This document shows, one piece after another, positions 44,412 to 52,424 of a stretch of DNA of 64,000 bases. A model generated the notes under the pieces. The model did no database searches. It worked only from the letters and a program-made list of their open reading frames with translations, and was not told the DNA's origin. Origin of the DNA: Leuconostocaceae bacterium ESL0723 (GTDB lineage Bacteria > Bacillota > Bacilli > Lactobacillales > Lactobacillaceae); assembly GCA_029392055.1 (NCBI GenBank), contig CP113928.1, positions 17,501-81,500 of the forward strand, read 5' to 3'. Both the position numbers and the translations under genes were made by a program. How positions within the stretch are numbered: position 1 is the stretch's first letter; every line of letters begins with the position of its first letter.

Positions 44412-44428
44412 TGTAACAATTCTGTAAT
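44412..44428 (+). promoter_or_regulatory. WalR-like box upstream of peptide 3
   Basis: TGTAAC-AATTC-TGTAAT, an exact fit to TGTWAH-N5-TGTWAH, 6 bp upstream of the -35 region. Confidence 0.5.
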
Positions 44429-44434
44429 TTGAAA

Positions 44435-44464
44435 TTTACAAATTAGCATGTTAAGCTTTAATAT
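44435..44464 (+). promoter_or_regulatory. Promoter of peptide 3
   Basis: TTTACA (44435-44440), 18-bp spacer, TAATAT (44459-44464); weaker than the other two. Confidence 0.6.
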
Positions 44465-44490
44465 ATTCTGTTGAAAGGAGATAAATATAC

Positions 44491-44613
44491 ATGTTTTCAA
44501 TTGATTTCTGGCACATCTTGCCTGGTTCATCAAACACTACTCACGTAAGTAACTCAAACAACGCCCCATTGGCTAACGTTGGTGCATTCATCCTGCGTTT
44601 GTTCGGCAAGTAA
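44491..44613 (+). CDS. 40-residue peptide 3 of the tandem triplet
   Basis: Most divergent copy: relative to peptide 1 it has Leu4 to Ile, Ser25 to Ala, Phe31 to Gly and Leu34 to Ile. Across the three copies 35 of 40 positions are invariant, including Trp7, His8, Pro11, His18, the Asn/Ser core, Arg36 and Lys40. RBS AAAGGAG about 11 nt upstream. The immediate 3' sequence after the stop (TAAGATT) is shared by all copies. Own promoter with a WalR-like box and own terminator. Confidence 0.8.
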   Translation: MFSIDFWHILPGSSNTTHVSNSNNAPLANVGAFILRLFGK

Positions 44614-44646
44614 GATTTACTTTCTTGATTTGAACCTTCATAAAAG

Positions 44647-44677
44647 AACTAGCGCCCTCGGGTGTTAGTTTTTTTTA
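44647..44677 (+). terminator. Terminator of peptide 3
   Basis: AACTAGCGCCC-TC-GGGTGTTAGTT (11 pairs with G-U) then eight T. Confidence 0.88.
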
Positions 44678-44713
44678 TTGAAATAATTACGCTCCTGTTA
44701 ACTTATTTAATCA

Positions 44714-44745
44714 GTGCTAGCAAGGCTCAGGCCTAAGGCTAGCAC
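44714..44745. promoter_or_regulatory. Inverted repeat upstream of the ABC exporter
   Basis: GTGCTAGC (44714-44721) and GCTAGCAC (44738-44745) flank an inner AGGC/GCCT pairing. No T-run follows on either strand, so an operator is more likely than a terminator. It lies about 28 bp upstream of the -10. Confidence 0.45.
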
Positions 44746-44770
44746 GGGAAAACTCAAAGCAGGTCTGACC

Positions 44771-44779
44771 TGTTATAAT
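44771..44779 (+). promoter_or_regulatory. Extended -10 promoter of the ABC exporter
   Basis: TGTTATAAT (44771-44779) ends 7 nt before the ATG. No Shine-Dalgarno sequence follows, so the mRNA is probably leaderless. Confidence 0.6.
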
Positions 44780-44786
44780 ACATAGT

Positions 44787-46427
44787 ATGGAAAACCAATC
44801 CGGCTTAATTGCCTTTATTAAAAAATATGCGGGGATAAACTTTAAACAATTCTACCTCGCCTTATTCTTGACAGTCTTTGCCTCCCTAAACGCCCTGCTT
44901 TTTAGTTCAACCCTAAAGGGCCTAGTCGACGGCTTCTTAAACGGTAACCGGGCTGGGCTGCCGATTGCCCTGCCGATTACCCTGCTGGTCCTAGACTTAG
45001 TGACCGGTGTAATCTCTTACTACATGCTGGGGAACGTGGCCAACCAGGCCGTCCGGCACATCCGTGAAAAATTGTGGCAACGTTATAATTATTTCTCATA
45101 TAAAAACCTCAACGAAAACTCTTCTGGTGTCTTAGCTAGCCGCTTAGTCAATGATACGAATTTGATTTACGAAGTTCTTTCAAGTTCGATGCCCCAATTA
45201 ATCACCGGTCTGATTACCATCGTGGGTTCCTTTGCCATGCTGGTCTATCTCAACGCCAAGTTGACCCTGACTCTGATTATTTTAATTCCGATACTGGCCT
45301 TCTTAGTGGCCACGATTTCGCGGAAGATTTCGGGTTACTTCTCTCAGACCCAAAAGTTAACCGCCGATGCCAACCAGATGGCGGTCAGCATTCTTCAGTC
45401 TGACATCGTGATTAAGTCTTATGGGGCTGAGCCCAAGACGACCCAGCTCGGGGACCAAATCTTTGACAAGATTTACCGGGTGGCGCAAAAGCAGCTCCGC
45501 CTGATTGCCCTCCTAAACCCCCTGGTGAACATCATCATGATGATGGCCCTCTTTGCCATTATCGGCCTGGGTGGTCTCTCAATCGCCAACAAGTCGATGA
45601 CCGTCGGGGCCCTGGTGGCCTACGTGATGTATACCTTCCAGTTGATTTCGCCAATCAGCAGTTTGACGGGGAACTACACCAACATGGCCAAGGTTCGTGA
45701 CGTTATCAAGAACTTGGACCGCCTCTTTAACCTGCCAATTGAAACTGCCCGGCCGGATCAGATTGACATTAAGGAAATCGAGTCCGTTGAAATTGATGAC
45801 GGCTCCTTCTCCTATCCAAGTGGACAGGGACTCTACATTCCCCACCTGAAAATCAGTGCGGGTGAACTGGTCCGCCTTCGCGGTAAGAACGGGAGTGGTA
45901 AGTCGACCATCCTAAAGATTCTATCGGGCATGTACGACCTTAATCGGGGTCACTTTTACATCAACGGGATTGACCGCAACGAGGTCGATATCTTCACCTT
46001 CCGTAAGCACCTGGCCTTTGTTGACCAAAACAGCTCCCTGCTGCCAGGAACCATCCGGGACAACCTGCTTTTAGGCTTTGACCAGCCTAACCAGGTACCG
46101 GATGCTGACATCTGGGATGCCCTGCATAAGGTTAAGATGGACTGGTTTGTCCAGGACCTGCCCAACCAGCTAGATACTGAGGTGGCCGAAAACGGGGACA
46201 ACTTCTCCGGTGGTCAGCGCCAGCGCCTGGCGATTGCCCGGGCCTTGATTGCTGACTGTGATTTCTACTTCTTTGATGAAATCACCTCCGACCTGGACGC
46301 CCAAACCAAGGAAATCATCATGTCCTTGATGGCCTACCTGCACCAGGACCGGCACAAGACAGTGGTCTACATTGACCACGATGATTTAACGATTCCGGGC
46401 GAACGGACCGTTACGGTCAATACCTGA
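44787..46427 (+). CDS. ABC transporter, fused permease-ATPase (exporter type)
   Basis: 546 residues: six-helix ABC exporter membrane domain (about 20-310) and a nucleotide-binding domain with Walker A 'LRGKNGSGKSTILKIL', signature 'FSGGQRQRLAIARAL', Walker B 'FYFFDEITSDLD' and H-loop 'VYIDHDD'. No N-terminal C39 peptidase domain, so it would not process a double-glycine leader. It is a half transporter and should work as a homodimer to export a peptide, lipid or drug. It follows the three leaderless peptides directly; leaderless bacteriocin loci typically carry such exporters for export or immunity. That link is inference from position. Confidence 0.85.
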   Translation: MENQSGLIAFIKKYAGINFKQFYLALFLTVFASLNALLFSSTLKGLVDGFLNGNRAGLPIALPITLLVLDLVTGVISYYMLGNVANQAVRHIREKLWQRYNYFSYKNLNENSSGVLASRLVNDTNLIYEVLSSSMPQLITGLITIVGSFAMLVYLNAKLTLTLIILIPILAFLVATISRKISGYFSQTQKLTADANQMAVSILQSDIVIKSYGAEPKTTQLGDQIFDKIYRVAQKQLRLIALLNPLVNIIMMMALFAIIGLGGLSIANKSMTVGALVAYVMYTFQLISPISSLTGNYTNMAKVRDVIKNLDRLFNLPIETARPDQIDIKEIESVEIDDGSFSYPSGQGLYIPHLKISAGELVRLRGKNGSGKSTILKILSGMYDLNRGHFYINGIDRNEVDIFTFRKHLAFVDQNSSLLPGTIRDNLLLGFDQPNQVPDADIWDALHKVKMDWFVQDLPNQLDTEVAENGDNFSGGQRQRLAIARALIADCDFYFFDEITSDLDAQTKEIIMSLMAYLHQDRHKTVVYIDHDDLTIPGERTVTVNT

Positions 46428-46444
46428 TACAAATTTTGAATAGA

Positions 46445-46482
46445 AACCGGACCGGTAAAATTACTGGTCCGGTTCTTTTTTT
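46445..46482 (+). terminator. Terminator of ABC exporter
   Basis: AACCGGACC / GGTCCGGTT with a further inner stem (GTAA/TTAC) and a seven-T run. Confidence 0.9.
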
Positions 46483-46546
46483 GGTAAATTTACTGTTATA
46501 ATAAGTTGATATAGAGTACTAGGGAATGTGGTGAACTGGAGTCAAT

Positions 46547-47530
46547 ATGCCGAATTCAAAGTTAAAATTGTTTTCACTGAGTGCCAACCGGCCGTTAGCT
46601 GAAAAGATTGCTGCCGAAGTCGGGGTGCCCCTCAGTGATATTTCAGTGAATCGCTTTGCCGATGGGGAAGTTCAAATTAACATCGAGGAGAGTGTCCGTG
46701 GTAGTGACGTCTTTGTCATCCAGCCCACTTCCTCACCGGTGAATGATAACTTGATGGAGCTGCTAATCATGATTGATGCCCTGCGCCGGGCCAGTGCTGA
46801 TCAGATTAACGTGGTCCTGCCTTACTATGGTTACGCCCGCCAGGACCGTAAGGCCCGCTCGCGGGAACCAATTACGGCCAAGTTGGTCGCTAACATGCTC
46901 GAGCGGGCTGGCGCTACCCGGGTGATGGCCCTGGACCTGCACGCCGCCCAAATCCAGGGATTCTTTGATATCCCTATGGATCACTTGCAGGGGGCACCGC
47001 TCCTGGCTGACTACCTGATTGAGGCCGGTATTGCTGATAAGAAGAACGCTGTGGTGGTTTCACCCGACCACGGTGGTATGACCCGGGCGCGGAACCTGAA
47101 CAACATGCTCGGCTTGGAAGCGCCGGTTGCCGTGATTGATAAGCGCCGACCCCGTCCTAACGTGGCCGAAGTCGGTAGTATTGTCGGGGATGTCCGCGGT
47201 AAGACGGCCATCATGGTCGATGACATCATTGACACGGCTGGAACGATTACCCAAGGCGGTCGCCTAGTGATGGAGCACGGGGCCAAGGAAGTCTACGTTG
47301 CAGCTTCCCACGCGGTCTTCTCTGGACCAGCAGTGGAGCGCCTCAGTAACTCTGACTTTACCAAAGTGATTGTGACCGACTCCATCAACTTGCCTGAAAG
47401 CAAGAAGTTCCCGAACCTAGAGATTGTTTCAGTCGGCGAGCTGATTGGAGAAGCCATCCGGCGGATTAGTATGAATGAGGCCATTAGCCCCTTGTTCAAG
47501 CACCGTTTCCACCGGCGCAACCGCCCATAA
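46547..47530 (+). CDS. prs: Ribose-phosphate pyrophosphokinase
   Basis: 327 residues. Class I PRPP synthase: '[19 protein letters not shown]', '[19 protein letters not shown]', '[18 protein letters not shown]' and the PRPP-binding '[13 protein letters not shown]'-like loop ([12 protein letters not shown]). Converts ribose-5-P and ATP to PRPP for nucleotide, His and Trp synthesis. Promoter TGTTATAAT at about 46493-46501, RBS ctggag upstream of ATG. Confidence 0.96.
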   Translation: MPNSKLKLFSLSANRPLAEKIAAEVGVPLSDISVNRFADGEVQINIEESVRGSDVFVIQPTSSPVNDNLMELLIMIDALRRASADQINVVLPYYGYARQDRKARSREPITAKLVANMLERAGATRVMALDLHAAQIQGFFDIPMDHLQGAPLLADYLIEAGIADKKNAVVVSPDHGGMTRARNLNNMLGLEAPVAVIDKRRPRPNVAEVGSIVGDVRGKTAIMVDDIIDTAGTITQGGRLVMEHGAKEVYVAASHAVFSGPAVERLSNSDFTKVIVTDSINLPESKKFPNLEIVSVGELIGEAIRRISMNEAISPLFKHRFHRRNRP

Positions 47531-47547
47531 GAAACAGACAAAGCAAG

Positions 47548-47576
47548 GCCGTCAGCCCATGGTTGACGGCTTTTTT
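47548..47576 (+). terminator. Terminator of prs
   Basis: GCCGTCA / TGACGGC hairpin followed by six T. Confidence 0.85.
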
Positions 47577-47638
47577 GCGTATGTACAGGGCCGGTATGGT
47601 ATACTTATCGTGAGTAATTGGGTGAAATAGGAGTAGAT

Positions 47639-48349
47639 ATGAATAAAATTTTAGTCGTCGATGATGAAAAGCCTATCTCAGACATTATTAAATTTAATTT
47701 AACCAAGGAAGGCTACGATGTGATTACTGCTGCCGATGGGCAGGAGGCCTTGGATTTATATAATGAAGAAAACCCGGACCTGGTCCTCTTGGATCAGATG
47801 TTGCCAGAGGTGGATGGTATTGAAGTTTTGCGGCAAATTCGCTCAAAGAACGAGACACCAATTATCATGGTAACGGCCAAGGACAGCGAAATCGACAAGG
47901 TCCTGGGACTGGAAATGGGCGCCGATGACTATGTCACCAAGCCATTTTCAAACCGGGAACTAGTAGCTCGAGTTAAGGCTAATTTGCGGAGCCGGCGGGT
48001 CGTTTCGCCTAACCCAGACGAACCGGTGGTTAGCACCGAAGATATCGTCTTGGGTGATTTGACCATTCACTCCCAGGCCTACATGGTTTCTAAGGGTGGT
48101 CAAGACATTGAATTGACCCACCGTGAGTTCGAGCTGCTCTTCTACCTGGCCCAACACATTGGCCAGGTGATGACCCGTGAGCACCTGCTCCAGCAGGTCT
48201 GGGGTTATGACTACTTCGGGGATGTCCGTACGGTTGATGTGACCGTTCGTCGTCTCCGTGAAAAGATTGAAGATAACTCTAGCCATCCAACTTGGCTGGT
48301 AACCCGTCGTGGGGTTGGTTACTACTTGCGCGCTTCTGAAGATTCATAA
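47639..48349 (+). CDS. walR: Response regulator WalR (YycF)
   Basis: 236 residues. Receiver domain with '[11 protein letters not shown]', phosphoacceptor Asp in '[14 protein letters not shown]' and Lys in '[15 protein letters not shown]'; C-terminal OmpR-type winged helix ('[49 protein letters not shown]'-like region). WalR controls peptidoglycan hydrolases and is usually essential. Start ATG 47639 has ataggag 6-7 nt upstream; extended -10 TGGTATACT at 47597-47605. First gene of walRKHI. Confidence 0.96.
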   Translation: MNKILVVDDEKPISDIIKFNLTKEGYDVITAADGQEALDLYNEENPDLVLLDQMLPEVDGIEVLRQIRSKNETPIIMVTAKDSEIDKVLGLEMGADDYVTKPFSNRELVARVKANLRSRRVVSPNPDEPVVSTEDIVLGDLTIHSQAYMVSKGGQDIELTHREFELLFYLAQHIGQVMTREHLLQQVWGYDYFGDVRTVDVTVRRLREKIEDNSSHPTWLVTRRGVGYYLRASEDS

Positions 48350-48412
48350 GCGTTGCTTTCCACTTGACCTAAGTAGCTAAGCGGAACCATTCAGTCAGTT
48401 GGGATTCAAACT

Positions 48413-50290
48413 ATGGAAGTCATTACAAAGTTTGTCCAATCTATCCGTTTTCGAATCGCCCTTGTGTTCGTGATGTTTCTGCTGTTTACACTCGAATCCT
48501 TGGGTGTCTTTTTCGTGCACCAAATGGAGCGCCAGGACCTGATTGCCTTCCAGGATCAGATTACCCTACCTAAGTACGTGACTGACCGGGTTAAGCAGGC
48601 CCTAGAAGACCCGGATACTTCTGCCGGTAATGATAAGATTCAAGAAATCTTAGCTGGCTATAATAACAACGTCATTCAAAACGTTCAGATTATTGATAAG
48701 TCTGGCAATATCCGCGGTAGCTTGGTTGATGGCCAGCAGACCCGCGGCCAAAAAACCGAAGATACCAACGCCCTAAAGGCCCTGGCCAATGACCCGAACT
48801 ATTTAAAGACGCGTAACGTCAGCAAGGACAGTGAACGTCAGGAAATCATGACCACGCCCCTGGAGATTACGACCAAGGGCAACGGCCGGGAAGTAATTGG
48901 GGTCGCCATCGTCGATGCCAGCCTCAAACGGGTCTATGAGAACATCAACAAGATCATGTGGCTCTTTATCATTGCCGGATTGATTGCCCTGATGGCTAGT
49001 ATCCTGCTGGCCCTGTTCCTGGCCCGCACGATTACCCGCCCCATTGAAATTATCAACAAGCAGACGACCCGGATTGCGGCCGGGGATTATACGACTGTTA
49101 ACCACATTTTTGGTAGTGATGAATTGGGTCAGTTGGGACGCTCGGTTAACGAACTGTCCCAGCGCATTGAAGATTCAACCGAAACGGTCAATGCCGAACG
49201 AAACCGGTTAACTTCGGTGCTAACACACATGGCCGATGGGGTGCTGCTGGCCAACCGCCAGGGGCAAATCACCATCATTAACCAGTCGGCCGCCAAGTTC
49301 ATTGGCATTGATCCGCAAAAGGCCCTTAATCAAAGTATTATTGAAATTTTAGGTCTATCTGGGGAGAAGACCCTGGCTGATCTCTTAGATGACCAGACCG
49401 ACTTTCAAATTAACCTATCTAGCGGCGGCCGGGACCTAATTGTTCAGGCCTACGTTTCTTTGATTCGTCGTAAATCCGGTTTGATTAGTGGAATTGTCAT
49501 GGTCCTTCACGATATCACCGAGCAGGAGAAGATTGATGCTGAGCGGCGGATGTTTGTTTCTAATGTGTCCCACGAGTTGCGGACACCGCTGACGTCTGTG
49601 CGTTCCTACGTCGATGCCCTGGCCGATGGTGCCGTTGATGATAAACGAATGGCCCAGAACTTCCTGGCCGTGGTCCAGGATGAAACCGAGCGGATGAGTC
49701 GGATGATAAACGACCTGCTGGAATTATCCCGCCTGGACCAGGGGACCATGGAGGTTCGCTCCGAGCTAGTGAACCTGAATTCTCTCTTTGGCTTTGTCCT
49801 CGACCGGTTTGACATGATTTTGGAAAACCAGGCCGCCGATGGCCAGCGCCCAGGCAAGCCGTATCGGATTGTCCGTAAGTTTGCTAACGAAGATATCTGG
49901 GTTGAGGTTGACCCTGACAAGTTCACCCAGGTCCTCGATAACCTGATGAATAATGCCCTTAAGTACTCGCCTGACGGCGGCACGATTACCGTCACCCTTA
50001 AGCGGGTCGGGCAGGAAGCCATTATTAGTATTAGCGACCAGGGGCTGGGCATTCCAGCCAAGGACTTGGAGAACGTCTTCAATCGCTTTTTCCGGGTGGA
50101 CAAGTCCCGGTCTCGCCGTCAGGGTGGGACTGGTTTGGGCTTGGCTATTTCCAAGGAAATGGTTGAGCGCTTCAACGGTCGCATTTGGGTGGAATCGGTT
50201 GAAAACCAAGGTTCGACCTTCTACATTGCCCTGAAAATTGTTGATGATGATCTGATTGACGCAGGGGAGGACTGGAATGAAGAAGGATAA
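48413..50290 (+). CDS. walK: Sensor histidine kinase WalK (YycG)
   Basis: 625 residues. N-terminal TM helix (about 18-38), extracellular PAS-like sensor (about 40-180), second TM (about 183-207), HAMP, cytoplasmic PAS ('GVLLANRQGQITIINQSAAKFIG'), HisKA with phosphoacceptor His in 'NVSHELRTPLTSVRS' and HATPase with 'NNALKYSPDG', 'DQGLGIP', 'GGTGLGLAIS'. Autophosphorylates and signals to WalR according to wall synthesis status. Overlaps walH by 14 nt. Confidence 0.96.
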   Translation: MEVITKFVQSIRFRIALVFVMFLLFTLESLGVFFVHQMERQDLIAFQDQITLPKYVTDRVKQALEDPDTSAGNDKIQEILAGYNNNVIQNVQIIDKSGNIRGSLVDGQQTRGQKTEDTNALKALANDPNYLKTRNVSKDSERQEIMTTPLEITTKGNGREVIGVAIVDASLKRVYENINKIMWLFIIAGLIALMASILLALFLARTITRPIEIINKQTTRIAAGDYTTVNHIFGSDELGQLGRSVNELSQRIEDSTETVNAERNRLTSVLTHMADGVLLANRQGQITIINQSAAKFIGIDPQKALNQSIIEILGLSGEKTLADLLDDQTDFQINLSSGGRDLIVQAYVSLIRRKSGLISGIVMVLHDITEQEKIDAERRMFVSNVSHELRTPLTSVRSYVDALADGAVDDKRMAQNFLAVVQDETERMSRMINDLLELSRLDQGTMEVRSELVNLNSLFGFVLDRFDMILENQAADGQRPGKPYRIVRKFANEDIWVEVDPDKFTQVLDNLMNNALKYSPDGGTITVTLKRVGQEAIISISDQGLGIPAKDLENVFNRFFRVDKSRSRRQGGTGLGLAISKEMVERFNGRIWVESVENQGSTFYIALKIVDDDLIDAGEDWNEEG

Positions 50291-51560
50291 TTGGCAATTA
50301 CGCCTCATCCGCATGCTGCTGCTTCTGAGTATCCTGGTCTCCATCGTTTTGACTGCCGCTGTTTTCAAAGCTTCGGGTAGCCGGGCCCTTCCGAATCGTG
50401 GCAGTGATCAGGTCACTACGCCCCAGGCCTTCTGGGCTGCCCAGTACCTGGTTAATGATAGCAAGGGGAACACCGACTTAGTTCAGGGAATCAGTGCCCA
50501 CAATCTAAAGGCGGTTAATCAGCTGCTCAATACGGCCGACCTGGCCAACGGTAAGGTGACCACGGTCAGTACTAGCACCCTTGATAATAAGCTAAAGACG
50601 CCAGATACCATGGTTCTTCGCTATGCGGACCTGGTGCCGGTCAAGTACTTTACCAAGATTAGTGGGTCCAACCTGAGTAAGGGTTTTAACTTTGACTACG
50701 TGGTCCTGCCCCTAAAACACGGGCACGTGGCCCAGTTTATTGACAGTCGCCACCAAACGGTGACCACGGTTGGCTTTCGCTCCTTTGACTATGCCCAGGC
50801 TCAGCGCCTGTCCCAGCATTTAGGGAATGAGTATCCGGCCGAATTTAAAAAATTAAACAACCAGCTAATGGTGAGTTTGCCCAAGGAAATTCGCTTAAAA
50901 ACCTACGTTTACCGGTCCCAGCAGGGCAATGTTGACCAATTCAACGCCCAGCTGCTGGGGACGGCCAGCCAGTTTACGACCCGCCAAATTGAGAGTGGCA
51001 CCGAGTATGTTCACAAGTACGGTGGTCAAAAGACTACCTATGACAGTGTTCACCAGCTTCTGACCTTCCAGGACCACCTGCCAGGGGCTGGGCTGAGTTC
51101 CTACCAACAGCGCCTGGACACGGCGGCTGACCAACTGAAACTCTTTAAGCAGATTCTACCTAAGGTTAGCTTCTTTGAATCCCGGCAGAACGGGACGGCC
51201 TTTGATTTCAGGACCTATATCGACCAGGTGCCGGTTTTCTACGATGGCGACCAGGCTGCTGCCACGGTGGCCCTAAATACCAAGGACGCTGCCATTACGG
51301 CGACTTACCGTCTGACGACCCTGGGATTGCCCCTGCCTAGTGACCAGCAAAAGGTTACCCTGCCTAGTACTGATGCGGTTGTTTCCCAGCTCGATAAGGC
51401 GGGTCAAGGCAGCAATTACCAGCAACTGATCGTGGCCTACCACTGGCAGGATATTGGGGACGGTGTGGTTGAACTGAAGCCAGTTTGGATGGTGGCCGGT
51501 AACGACCAGCACTGGTACACCCTGTCCCAATTCCTGGATCAGGCCCATGCTAGCCATTAG
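50277..51560 (+). CDS. walH: WalH (YycH) regulatory membrane protein
   Basis: About 427 residues. One N-terminal TM helix (about 12-34) and a large extracellular domain, as in YycH, which with YycI binds and modulates WalK in the membrane. Identity comes mainly from its position between walK and walI and from the matching topology and length, plus 'QAFWAAQYLVNDSKGNTDLVQG'-like text. ATG 50277 follows ggggagg; the gene overlaps walK, suggesting translational coupling. Confidence 0.88.
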   Translation: MKKDNWQLRLIRMLLLLSILVSIVLTAAVFKASGSRALPNRGSDQVTTPQAFWAAQYLVNDSKGNTDLVQGISAHNLKAVNQLLNTADLANGKVTTVSTSTLDNKLKTPDTMVLRYADLVPVKYFTKISGSNLSKGFNFDYVVLPLKHGHVAQFIDSRHQTVTTVGFRSFDYAQAQRLSQHLGNEYPAEFKKLNNQLMVSLPKEIRLKTYVYRSQQGNVDQFNAQLLGTASQFTTRQIESGTEYVHKYGGQKTTYDSVHQLLTFQDHLPGAGLSSYQQRLDTAADQLKLFKQILPKVSFFESRQNGTAFDFRTYIDQVPVFYDGDQAAATVALNTKDAAITATYRLTTLGLPLPSDQQKVTLPSTDAVVSQLDKAGQGSNYQQLIVAYHWQDIGDGVVELKPVWMVAGNDQHWYTLSQFLDQAHASH

Positions 51561-51576
51561 AAAGGAGGTCTGACGC

Positions 51577-52356
51577 ATGCAATTCAAGCGAATGCTGATT
51601 TTAATGCTGGGGCTCTTTGTCGCCCTTGACCTCTTTTTATACGTTTCCTGGCAGCAAGGTTTCCAGAATAATGTCGACGTGAATGCGCCTAGTTCGGACA
51701 TTATCCAGGAAATGAAAAAGCAAAATATTACCCTGCCCCGGGTCAGCCAAAAGACCTATGAGATGAGTTACATGGCGGCCGAATCGGATACCAACCTGAG
51801 TGGTTCGGCCAGGCTCTACGGTGGGATGCTTAACTATAATATTAAGGACGGGGCCTTAAACCTGAACTTCCGTGGGGATGGCCGTGGCAGTCTGGAGAGT
51901 GGCGATAACTACTACCGGGCTGAGATTGAGAAGTGGGGCTATCAGTACAACCACTTGCTCAGTCAGGCTAAGGACGTCCACGGTGGCCAGACCTATGCCG
52001 CCTACAACCAGACGGCCCTGGGCTGGCCCGTCTTAGCTAAGACCGGTCTCTTGGAAGTGACCTATGATCGGACTAGCCACCAGGGGACCGTGGTTCAACA
52101 CCGTTTAAGTGCTGTTGAGCGGCTGCGGGAGAGTGAAGATACGATTTCTGAGCAGGCGGCCATCGAAGACCTGTACCGCTACAATGTCTTAAACAGTGGT
52201 GACAAACTTTCGACTGGCGAACTGGGTTACGATGTGGCCGACCACTATGATGGTAAGGACATTTACCAGCCGGTTTGGTTATTTTTGAACACCAATAAAA
52301 ATGGGGATAAGAGCCTGCTCAAAGTGAACGCCTTTACCGGGGAACAGGTTGATTAA
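51577..52356 (+). CDS. walI: WalI (YycI) regulatory membrane protein
   Basis: 259 residues. A short N-terminal TM helix ('MLILMLGLFVALDLFLYVS', about 5-23) followed by an extracellular beta-rich domain; partner of WalH in regulating WalK. RBS aaaggagg 7 nt before the ATG, 16 nt after walH. In many Firmicutes walJ (yycJ, metallo-beta-lactamase) comes next; here htrA follows directly. Confidence 0.88.
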   Translation: MQFKRMLILMLGLFVALDLFLYVSWQQGFQNNVDVNAPSSDIIQEMKKQNITLPRVSQKTYEMSYMAAESDTNLSGSARLYGGMLNYNIKDGALNLNFRGDGRGSLESGDNYYRAEIEKWGYQYNHLLSQAKDVHGGQTYAAYNQTALGWPVLAKTGLLEVTYDRTSHQGTVVQHRLSAVERLRESEDTISEQAAIEDLYRYNVLNSGDKLSTGELGYDVADHYDGKDIYQPVWLFLNTNKNGDKSLLKVNAFTGEQVD

Positions 52357-52362
52357 GCTTTA

Positions 52363-52391
52363 ATGTAAACTTAATCCCAAATGACTATAAT
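52363..52391 (+). promoter_or_regulatory. Promoter of htrA
   Basis: TATAAT at 52386-52391 with no clear -35. A half-match to a WalR box (TGTAAA at 52364-52369, second half TCCCAA poor) covers the -35 position, which would fit activation by a response regulator. Confidence 0.4.
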
Positions 52392-52424
52392 GACAGACAA
52401 CTAGATGCGCGGAGTTAAGTAACC

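Noticed and set aside
44787-46427. Bacteriocin ABC exporter with peptidase domain
   Set aside because: No N-terminal C39 Cys/His peptidase region; the protein begins directly with the membrane domain.
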